Source: Aureococcus anophagefferens
Taxonomy: Eukaryota; Sar; Pelagophyceae; Pelagomonadales; Pelagomonadaceae
Assembly (NCBI RefSeq): GCF_000186865.1
Contig: NW_008705569.1
Coordinates: forward strand, 1,188,054-1,252,053
Direction of reading: 5' to 3'
Length of the DNA stretch: 64,000 nucleotides
The translations under genes and the position numbers were made by a program. Positions 1 to 8,117 of the stretch are shown here, piece after piece; positions within the stretch are counted from its first letter, which is position 1; the number at the start of each line of letters is the position of its first letter. A model generated the notes under the pieces. It did not search any database. It was not told the DNA's origin and worked only from the letters and a program-made list of their open reading frames with translations.

Positions 1-1216
1 TTGCCCTCCTTGGGCGGCGACCACTCGGAGCCGAGCGTCGAGCCCGCGCCGCCGGAGTCGCGCGTCTCGACGGACGCCGCGCCCTGGGACCGGCCCGCCT
101 GGCGGTCCGCGATGGGCGGCAGGTCGCTCGGCGACCGCAGGCGCACCTCCGTCTCCCCGAAGTTCGGGTCCGGCACGAGGAAGTCGTGCTTGAGGAGCTC
201 CGCGGCGCCCAAACGCTCCGCCGGGTCCTTCTGGATGCAGCCCTTCACAAAGTCCAGGGCCTTGTCGTCGGGGATGAGGCGCAGCGCGTCCGGCGGCACG
301 TTGCCGCAGACCTTGCGGTAGATCTGCGTCGCGTTCGTGCACTCCGAGTAGGGCAGCTGCTTCGTGATCATCTCGAGGACGCACATGCCGAACGCGAAGA
401 CGTCGACCTTCTCGTCGTACTCCTCGTCGTAGAGCTCCGGCGCCATGAACTCGGGCGTGCCGAGCACGGACTGGCCCTTGCCCTCGTTGACCTTCTTCGC
501 CGTCGACAACCCCAAATCGCCGATGCGGAGGTCGCCCGTCGACCCGTTGATGAAGATGTTCTCGCACTTGATGTCGCGGTGGATGATGGGCGGCGTCTGG
601 CTGTGGAGGTAGGCCAGGGCCTTCAGGATCTGGCGCACCCAGCGCTTGATGATCTTCCAGCGCACGACCTGCACCTTGTTGATGAACTTCTTCAGCGACC
701 CGGAGCTCAGGATCTCCGTGATGAAGCAGACCTCGCCGCGCTCGCGGTTCACCCAGCTCCCGTGGAAGTCGATGATGTTCTCGTGCTCGAGGCGGTCCAG
801 CAGCCGCACCTCGTTGATGACGCGCGCCTTCTCGTTGGGGGGCATGGTCTTCAAATTCACGACGTTCCACGCGACCTCGATGCCCTCGACGGAGTCGTAC
901 CTGCGCGGCGCGCGCGGTCGGGTTTCTCGGCGGCCCGGGCGGGGGCGGGGCGCGCGGCGTCGCGGCCGCGGGCGGCGCCGCGCCGGGGGCGGGCCCCGGC
1001 CCGCGCGCGGCGCGCGGCGCGGCCGCGCGGCGATTCGAATCGGCGGGCGCCGGAATCGCGCGCGCGCCAGACCTCCTTGTAGCTGCCCTTGCCGATGAGG
1101 TCCTTGAAGCGCAGGTAGCGCTCCCGGGGGCTCTTCTCCACGACCTCCTCGTGGGGGGCGATGTCGCCCTCGGCCTTGGCCTCGTTCTCCACCTTCTCCT
1201 CCTTCGGCGGTTCCAT
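1..1216 (-). CDS. WNK-type serine/threonine protein kinase (3' part outside window)
   Basis: The start ATG is at 1216 (MEPPKEEK). Exon 1 runs 1216-1062 and exon 2 runs 900-1 and beyond. The kinase domain has GKGSYKEVWRA, in which the lysine of the glycine-rich loop is the WNK hallmark. VAWNVVNL has Asn where ordinary kinases have the beta-3 Lys, as in plant WNKs. HRDIKCENIF, IGDLGLST (DLG instead of DFG) and GTPEFMAPELYDEEYDEK follow. WNKs regulate ion transport and osmotic responses; the substrate here is unknown. The intron (about 901-1061) was placed by frame and has a GC donor. It could be a decayed introner, because RDS before and YDS after the junction look duplicated when a donor further in is used. 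The tail is Ser/Gly-rich and the stop codon lies outside the window. Confidence 0.85.
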
Positions 1217-2284
1217 CTCGCCGCCGGCGCCCCCGGAGGGAGGCCGCGCGGACTGAGCCGCGGCGGCGCGGCGGCGCGCGAGACGGCGAGGGGGCGGCGG
1301 GGGGCCAAAGGCGGCGAACGCGAGCCCGAACGGCGGCGGATGTCCACGGCGGCCGCTCCTCTGGTCGCCCGATGCGAGTTGGCTAGCCGTGGCGGCGCAT
1401 TTGATATTGAAGGAAACTTGAAGCTGCCGTGAAACCGGGTCGTGGCGCCGCGCGCTAGCTGCGGCGCCAAGCGATTCGAGCCCCAAGGTCTGATAGCCGC
1501 GGCGTCGCCGATGGCTGCGGTTCACACGGCGAGCCCGGCGCGACCGCGCGTGGCGCGGACACCGCGGCATAGGTCGCACACCGTATCCTTCGAAGCTGGG
1601 GAGGAGGATGTGGCGGCACGGCCCTCGCAGCGCGCTCGATCAAGTCGTACCGAGGTTCGCGCGCGACGCGCACCCGCGGGGCGCGGCGCAGCGGCAACCT
1701 AGACTTGCCACAGCGCTTGAATCGAGAGAGGCCTTCATCCACTTTATCAAAAAAGTTCCCCCAACGAGCGCGCGAAACATATCTATCGACGGCTGCCGAT
1801 TGATCTTTCGTCCGCCCAACTGCGGACACTAGATCTCACACTGCGGGCTGCCTCCGCGTCGCGCGTCCGCAGCACATGGGCAACCCTATAGCAAGTCCTC
1901 CTGGCAGCTGCGGCGGACCCTCACGACGCGGCTCCATCTCGAAGGAGTTGCCATAGCGCATTGTGGTTCTCGAGCGCGGCGGGCTCCACGTCCTGCGCGC
2001 TGCGCGGGCCCTAATGATCTCAGCTTCTGCGCGTCCCCGCGAGGATCAGACTGGGGTTTTGGAATCTCCGCCCCCGAGTTCCTACGGCGATGTAAGCTCG
2101 TTTTCTCCCCCTGTGGGCTGGAACATGCCGAATGCCGTGTCGAAAGTTGTCCGTCCATCGACATCGACAAGCGAAATGCTGCACGAAATCAGGGCTAGTA
2201 TCCATCGATTAACAAGAACCAATGTTGTTTGAAGAAGTTAATATATCTTCACTTTTGATGAAGTGGATGAAGGCCTGAGAGAGC
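1217..2284. other. intergenic region between divergent genes
   Basis: About 1.07 kb lies between the starts of the WNK-type kinase and the MBD4-like gene. It is less GC-rich than the flanking exons, with A/T-rich stretches near 1740-1800 and 2200-2270. I see no convincing coding frame, RNA gene or introner. It probably holds both promoters. Confidence 0.5.
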
Positions 2285-4540
2285 ATGGAGAGCGTGACCA
2301 ACAGCGCGCCAACGCGCTCGCCCTACTTCGCAACGCAACCGCCATCACCAAAAAAGAAGCACAAACCGGCGGCGGCGCCGCGCGTCGTGTACCGGTCGCC
2401 CTTCTTCTCGCCGTCCCAGGAGAGCGACGAGTCGGCGGCCTCGGAGGACGACGCCGCGGACTCGTCGGACAGCGACTGGGAGGCACCGTCGCCGCCGCCA
2501 CTCGAGGCGCCCGCGCGACCGCCAGCGGCGCCGCCGCAACCGCTCGAGGCGCCCGCGCGCCCGCCAGTGGCGGCGCGACCGCCAGTGGCGGCGCCGCCGC
2601 CGGCCGCGCGGCCCTCGGAGGAGGCGCGGCTCCTCGCGAACCTGCGCGGCTACCTCGCGGACCGCGGCGTCGCCGCCTGCGACGATGTCCTGGGCTGGAC
2701 CGTGCGCGTCGAGACGCGCCGCGGCGGCAAGACCGCGGGGACGAGGGACGTCTACTACGCGGGCCCCGCCGGGCGCTACCGGTCGCGGCGCGAGGTCGCC
2801 GCCAAGGCCTTCGGCCACGCCTCGCCGGGCGCGAAGCGGCCCCGGAGCCCCGCGCGGCGCCGGCCCGCGCCGGCCGCGCCGGCGCCGCTCGTCGCGGCGG
2901 CCGCGCCGCCGGCCCCGGGCCCGCTCGCGGCGGCCGCGGGCGCCGCGGCGGCCGCCGCGCGCGCCGGGGGCGCCGCGGCCGCGGCGCTGCCCTACTTCCT
3001 CGCGGCGGCGCAGCAGCAGGGCAACGACGCCTTCGGCGACCAGGAGGCGACGGCGTCCGTCGTCCTCGCGGGCCTCGAGGCCGCGGCCGCGCCGGCCGCG
3101 GACGCCGCCGGCCTGGGCGACGTCGCGCGCGCCTTGGCCCGCGACCTCCGCCGGCTCCACATCAACTTCTCCTGCCGCGTGCGCCAGCGGAGCGCGGGCG
3201 TCAAGGCCTGCCGCGATAGCCTGACGGCGCTCCGGCGGCGCTGCGCCCGCGAGGAGAAGCGCCTCGACCCGGCCGGCGCGGCGGCCGCCGCGCGCGCGGG
3301 CGAGGAGAAGAAGCGGCGCCGCGAGCGGCGGCGCCTGCGCGAGCTCCGCACGGGCGTGCCCCGCCTCGACGACGACGACGGCGACGACGGCGGCGGCGAC
3401 GGCGACGACGGCGACGAGGCGGCGCCGCCGCCCGCGAAGACCGCCGACGAGCTCCGGAGCCGCTGCTGCACCTACCGCCGCACGGGCAACTGCGAGCACC
3501 TCTGCCCCCACCTGTGCTACTACCGGGAGCACGAGCCCGCGCGCGAGCTCTTCGAGCTGCGGCGCCGCGTCCAGGCCGCGCGCGGCGACGCGTCGGCGCT
3601 CGACGGCTGGCGGGGCGGCGTCGTCGCGGATCCGACGGGCCGCCTCGGCTGGGCCGTCGTCTTCTTCGCGCCCGGCTCGTCCGAGCCGCTGAGCGCCGCG
3701 GACGTGCTCGACGCGCTCGAGGTCCACGAGGACGCGCCGTGCTGGCCCCGCGCGTCGCACGGCGGCAGCGGCGTGCGGCTGACGAAGCCCCAGATGGACC
3801 GCCTCGACCTCGGGGCGCTCACGGGCGAGCTCCGCGCGGCCATGTGGGACGAGGCCGCCGACGACCGGTGCGACCGCGTCGCGAGCCGCCACTTCGCCGA
3901 GGCCCCGGCGGCGTCCGCCGGCGACGACTTCGACGGCGGCGTCGACCGGACGGCGCGCCTCGCGCTCGCGGCGGCGCCCGGCCGGCGGCCGCCGCCGCGG
4001 CGGTCGCCCTTCGGCCTCCTGGAGGAGATCCTGTGGCACGACGAGTTCAAGCTGCTGGCGGCCTGCATGATGCTCAACGTGACGACGCGGCAGCAGGTCG
4101 ACGCCGTGCTCTGGCGCCTCTTCGACCGCTTCCCGGACGCGGAGGCGTGCGCGGCGGCCGCGGGCGACGCGGCGCGCACGGCGGCGCTCGAGGCCATCCT
4201 CCGGCCCCTGGGGCTCCACCGGAAGCGCGCGCAGCGGCTCCAGCGCCTCGCGGCGGACTGGCTCGCCGCGCGGCGCCGCCGGCCCGGCGGCGACCGCGAC
4301 GCCGCGCCGCTCGAGACGCACACCGTCGCGGGCCTCTACGGCGTCGGCGACTACACGGCGGACGCGCACGCGCTCTTCGTGCTCCGCCGCGTGCGGCCCA
4401 ACGCGCCGCCGCGCGACCACGCGCTCCGCTGGTGGCACGCGTGGGCCCTCGAGCGCGGCCTCGCGGACCCGGACGCCAAGTCGCCCGACGCGTCCCCGAG
4501 CGCGTCGCCCGCCAAGGCCCGGCGGCCGGCGCCCGCCTAA
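2285..4540 (+). CDS. MBD4-like DNA glycosylase with methyl-CpG-binding domain
   Basis: Single-exon protein of 751 residues. Residues about 137-178 match an MBD domain (GWTVRVETRRGGKTAGTRD, then VYYAGPAGRYRSRREV). Residues about 572-725 match the HhH-GPD glycosylase fold of MBD4: RSPFGLLEEILWHDEFKLL, LNVTTRQQ, PLGLHRKRAQRL, LYGVGDYTADA. Asp711 in PPRDHALRWWHAWA aligns with the MBD4 catalytic Asp. MBD4 removes T or U from G mismatches left by deamination of 5-methylcytosine. The middle holds Ala-rich and acidic low-complexity sequence and a Cys-rich stretch (CCTYRRTGNCEHLCPHLCYY) I do not recognise. Plant MBD4-like enzymes lack the MBD, so this layout resembles the animal enzyme. The next gene ends 13 bp away, tail to tail. 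Confidence 0.88.
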   Translation: MESVTNSAPTRSPYFATQPPSPKKKHKPAAAPRVVYRSPFFSPSQESDESAASEDDAADSSDSDWEAPSPPPLEAPARPPAAPPQPLEAPARPPVAARPPVAAPPPAARPSEEARLLANLRGYLADRGVAACDDVLGWTVRVETRRGGKTAGTRDVYYAGPAGRYRSRREVAAKAFGHASPGAKRPRSPARRRPAPAAPAPLVAAAAPPAPGPLAAAAGAAAAAARAGGAAAAALPYFLAAAQQQGNDAFGDQEATASVVLAGLEAAAAPAADAAGLGDVARALARDLRRLHINFSCRVRQRSAGVKACRDSLTALRRRCAREEKRLDPAGAAAAARAGEEKKRRRERRRLRELRTGVPRLDDDDGDDGGGDGDDGDEAAPPPAKTADELRSRCCTYRRTGNCEHLCPHLCYYREHEPARELFELRRRVQAARGDASALDGWRGGVVADPTGRLGWAVVFFAPGSSEPLSAADVLDALEVHEDAPCWPRASHGGSGVRLTKPQMDRLDLGALTGELRAAMWDEAADDRCDRVASRHFAEAPAASAGDDFDGGVDRTARLALAAAPGRRPPPRRSPFGLLEEILWHDEFKLLAACMMLNVTTRQQVDAVLWRLFDRFPDAEACAAAAGDAARTAALEAILRPLGLHRKRAQRLQRLAADWLAARRRRPGGDRDAAPLETHTVAGLYGVGDYTADAHALFVLRRVRPNAPPRDHALRWWHAWALERGLADPDAKSPDASPSASPAKARRPAPA

Positions 4541-4553
4541 CGACGCAAAACGA

Positions 4554-5069
4554 TTACGGGGACGCGTCGCGCCGCCGCTTCTTCTTCGTGCGCTTCGTCT
4601 TCTTCTTTTTCTTCCGGTCCTCGTCCGAGCCGTCGTCGGAGCCGCCGCCCGCGCGCGGCCGGAGCTTCTTCGCGCAGGCCCGGCAGACGCGGACCTTGAC
4701 GAGCGCGCGCTTCGCCTCGCCGCGCTCCTCGTAGTCGAAGGGCAGCTCGTAGGACCGGAGGCCGTCCGCCGCGTCGCAGCCGCGGGCCGCGCAGGTCCGC
4801 TCGCCCTTGCCGCGGAGCACCTCGGCCTCGGTCCGCCACCGCAGGCCGACGGCGCCGTCGCGCCACCGCGACAGGTCGCAGATCGCGTACTCCTTGTGGA
4901 GCTCGTCGTAGTAGCGCCGCGCCATGCGCGTCTCCCAGCGCTTCGACGCGCCGTCGCGCGCGTCGTCGCGCACGAACTCGTGGTGCGCCGCGAAGATGGC
5001 CGCCGTCTTCGCCTCGCCGCCCTCGTCGATGCTGGGTTGCGGCGGCGCGTAGAGGCGCGACCGCTTCAT
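4554..5069 (-). CDS. FRA10AC1 family protein
   Basis: About 171 residues from MKRSRLYAPP at 5069. The frame is open further upstream, but this Met starts the conserved part. Motifs WETRMARRYYDELHKEYAI, DLSRWRDGAVGLRWRTEAEV, GKGERTCAARGC and the CRACAKKL zinc-binding-like cysteines match FRA10AC1, a conserved nuclear protein linked to the spliceosome. The C-terminus is a Lys/Arg-rich tail typical of nuclear proteins. The gene is tail to tail with the MBD4-like gene. Confidence 0.85.
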   Translation of the reverse strand: MKRSRLYAPPQPSIDEGGEAKTAAIFAAHHEFVRDDARDGASKRWETRMARRYYDELHKEYAICDLSRWRDGAVGLRWRTEAEVLRGKGERTCAARGCDAADGLRSYELPFDYEERGEAKRALVKVRVCRACAKKLRPRAGGGSDDGSDEDRKKKKKTKRTKKKRRRDASP

Positions 5070-5224
5070 CGGGCGGAGAGACGCGTCGCGCTCGATGCGC
5101 GCGCAGGGCGGCTGCGGCACGACGTGCTCGGCGCGACGCGCTCGGCGGCCGAGATGGCGTCCAGCCTGCCAGTTGGCTCCAGAGCTCAAGGTTGAAGTCA
5201 AGTTGTCGAAAAGAAATTAAGAAA

Positions 5225-5545
5225 TTACGCTACGGGCCCCTGCACGACGGTCCGGCCCCGGGACGGGGGCCGGGGACGGCGGGCACGGGGGTTCCGGCAC
5301 GGTAAATGCGCTCCGGGCACGCGGCCCGGCACGGGCCCGGCACGCGGCACGGCACTCGGCACGGGCCCCCGGGCACGGGCCGGGCACGGGCCACGCGGCC
5401 CGGCACGGGCCCGGCACTCGGCACGGGCCCCGGGCACGGGCCGGGCACGGGCCGGGGAGGCCCGGCACGGGCCCGGCACGGGGCCCCGGGCACGGCCCGG
5501 GCACGGGCCGGGGACGTGGCCGGGGACCGCGGCACGCACCGTTGT
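5225..5545. repeat. GGGCACGGGCC-type simple repeat
   Basis: About 320 bp of imperfect repetition of GGCACGGGCCC-like units, almost free of T. Frames stay open on both strands only because of the composition (GPGTGRA-like peptides), so I do not call a gene. It separates the 5' end of the FRA10AC1 gene from the 3' end of the channel gene. Confidence 0.85.
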
Positions 5546-5639
5546 GCAGGGCCCCCTTACGCTTACTGACCGCCAGGAGGCTGCCAGTGACCGCTGAGTC
5601 GCCGCAGGAATATGTCGTCGTGCTTCGATCTTGACCGCC

Positions 5640-7982
5640 TCAGTCGCCGCAGCAGCAGGAGGATTCCGTCGTGCCGTTGAACGCGTGGGTGATGCGCGTG
5701 CCGTCGAAGTCGCCGACGGCGGTCGTGTCGAGCACGTTGCCGTAGGACGCGAGCACCGCGATGATGAGCGCCGTGTAGAGGACCGGGAGCAGGATGGAGC
5801 CGAACATGTCGAGGTATCCCGCGATCTTGCGCGCGATGACGGACGACGGGTCGCTCAGTTCGTACTGCGTGATGATGGCCTCGAGCGCGCCCTTGTCGTC
5901 GCCCGCGGCGCCGGTCCGCGCGGGCGACGCCGCGGACCCGTCGCTCGGCAGCTCCGGGAGCTCCTCGACGATGGCGGCGCGGCTCAGCGACGGCCCGGCG
6001 CGCGAGAACGAGCCCCGGAGGCCGGACAGCTTCGTCGAGTCGCGCCGCGCGAGCTGGTGCTGCCGCGTGCTCTCGAGCACGCGCTTCGAGATGCGGCCGT
6101 CGCGCGCCGCCGCGGCCATGCGGCGCAGGACGATCTGCTTGCGCGCGCGCCGCTCCCAGCGCAGGAAGGGCCGGAGGAAGCAGCCGATGATCGGGCTGTG
6201 GAACGCGGCGACGCCGTCGGTCTTGTAGAGCTCGCCGACCATGTCGTACCAGATGGGCAGCGTGATCGCCGCGTCGACCTCGTCGAGCGCGGCGCGGAGC
6301 CGCTCGTTGACGACGGGCGGGAGCCCGAGCTTCGCGACGGCCTGCTCGATCTCGTCCTTGTCGAGCGACCCCGAGTGGTCGCCGTCCGCGCGGACGAAGG
6401 CCATGAGCAGCTCCTGCTCGCTCATGACGCCCGTGCTCGTCTTCACGGAGTAGAGGCTGACGGACACGACGGACACGGCGAGCGTCGCGAGCGAGAAGAT
6501 GAACGAGATGATGTGGATCATCGTGATCGCCGTGTCCTCCGACGACTTGGGGAGCACCTCGAAGGCGACGATGTAGATGGCCGCCTGGGCAGGACAAGGG
6601 TGATTCAACGTCGCTTCCACGTGAGTGTTCCGCGCGCGCGCGTTACGGGGAAAACATCCACGCTTCGAGACCGTTCCGAGAGATGATCGCTCGTCCAAAA
6701 ATCAGCCGAAACGAGTGGAAAACGGCCGAGATATGAGCCTTTGAAGTTGGGAATTTCGCTCTCTTGTGCTGCCCTGATGGCCGCGTTCGTGAGCATGACC
6801 GTGATGCCCAGGCCGATGCGCTCGCCCGAGTCCGGGTTCGCCGCGAAGGCGAGGAAGCCCGCGTAGGTCGCGAGGACCATCGGCAGGAGGATGCCGGACA
6901 CGTAGGTCCGCGCGTGGCGGCGCACCTTGAACGAGTAGGAGATCGTCGGGTAGGGCTCGACGCAGCAGCCAACTGTCGCCGTGCTCGCTGCGCACCTCGA
7001 CGAGGTCGTACTCCGTGTTCGCCTCGAACAATTCGCCGAAGACGAACGCGGCCCAGCCGTCGTCCTCCGAGCCGTAGGGCTGCGTGTCCACGAGCCAGCC
7101 GTGGTTCATCCACGACCCGTAGGTGAACTCGCACTCCTGCTCGTCGAAGGGGAAGTGCTGGAGGTCCATGGGGCACGGCACGATTTGATGCACGGGGTGG
7201 CTCACGAAGACGGAACCTGCGTGGAAATCAACCACTGGTTTGGGGGGTCCCCGCCAAACTTCAGAACTCTCTATCTCATTCAAATCGAAGTCGATTCGGC
7301 TGATTTTTGGACGGATCGATTGCTCTCGTCGAGTTCTCGACGCACGGCCGAAGAGCTTGCGTCGAACTTGTCGCATATGCGCACATTGAAGTCGGGTTGA
7401 AGATTTGAATTCCACACAGGACGGAACCCGACGCGTACGCGTTGACGAGGATCTCCGGCAGCTGGTAGACGCTCGACGTCGCCTCGTAGACGAGGTCGTC
7501 GGGCATCCACGCCTCCTGGTGCTCCCCCCGACCGACGAAGCTCAGCTCCGCGACGCCGCCCCAGTCGTCGGGGTCCCACTGAAGTCGCGGGTCGCGCCAC
7601 GAGTGGCGCCACCAGGAGTAGAACTCGACCTCCTGCCGCGCGACGTTCACATCGCTGAGCTGGCTTAGGGACAGCTGGACGGCGACGCGGACGCCGCGCT
7701 CCGTGCCGAAGCGCGGCGGCGCGATCTCCTTGACCTGCGCGGGCGCGGAGGTCAGCGGCGCGTCGGCACCAAAGGTAGCCCGTCAAAAGCGGCGCCTACG
7801 TAAGCATCTAGGCGCCGACACTGGTCCCTGACGTAGTGCTCGAGGAGCTTGGCCTTTAATGCGGCGGCATAATCGTAACTTTCGACCTCCGCCTCATAGC
7901 CTTCCTCGCGCGCGAGGCCGACGACGGGGTCGGCGGCCCGGGCGGCGCCCAGGGCGAGGGCACAGATCAAAGCGGTGGTCAT
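5640..7982 (-). CDS. Cys-loop pentameric ligand-gated ion channel with cytoplasmic EF-hand
   Basis: Exons 7982-7770, 7734-7416, 7216-6773 and 6584-5640; about 639 residues. MTTALICALALGAARA is a signal peptide. The extracellular domain has WWRHSWRDPRLQWDPDDW, a canonical Cys-loop CPMDLQHFPFDEQEC (13 residues between the cysteines) followed by TYGSW, and an adjacent Cys pair in CCVEPYPTI as in nicotinic alpha subunits. M1 (TYVSGILLPMVLATY), M2 (RIGLGITVMLTNAAI...VLP), M3 and M4 follow. The M3-M4 loop contains one EF-hand (loop DGDHSGSLDKDE). Introns are a 35-nt GT-AG intron, a family B introner and a family A introner. A one-base frameshift near 6970, just before CCVEPYP, breaks the frame; it looks like an assembly error (one extra base) but could be real. 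The ligand is unknown. Confidence 0.88.
6585..6776 (-). mobile_element. introner, family A, in ligand-gated channel gene
   Basis: A 192-bp element flanked by the direct repeat ATGGCCGC (6577-6584 and 6777-6784). Ends are CTGGGCAG/CTGCCCTG-like inverted repeats. Spliced as a GC-AG intron 6772-6585 (AGG|GCAGCA ... TGCCCAG|GCG). It interrupts the M2 pore-helix codons. Confidence 0.95.
7217..7419 (+). mobile_element. introner, family B, in ligand-gated channel gene
   Basis: A 203-bp element flanked by a perfect GACGGAAC duplication (7209-7216 and 7420-7427). Ends CTGCGTGGAAATCAA and TTCCACACAG form terminal inverted repeats. It lies antisense to the gene and is spliced as GT-AG intron 7415-7217. 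Confidence 0.95.
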
Positions 7983-8117
7983 TTTGTCGCGCACAAGCGT
8001 AGCCATTTTGTCTCTCGACTTCTTCAAGGCCCGCCACAGACGCCAGGACCTTGGCGACCTCGCGCTTGCGACCTCGAATCACAAGGCCTATCACAACAGA
8101 CCCGTCTGGACGGCCAC

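Noticed and set aside
2345..4438. Antisense frame of 697 codons under the MBD4-like gene
   Set aside because: The composition is that of a GC-rich shadow, whereas the sense strand has clear MBD and HhH-GPD motifs.
5217..5569. Several overlapping small frames (Pro/Gly/Arg/Ala peptides)
   Set aside because: They arise from the GGGCACGGGCC simple repeat and exist on both strands.
6605..6925. Short ORFs ending in NARARNTHVEATLNH or RSERSRSVD peptides at many places
   Set aside because: These peptides are translations of introner sequence, repeated wherever an introner occurs, not genes.
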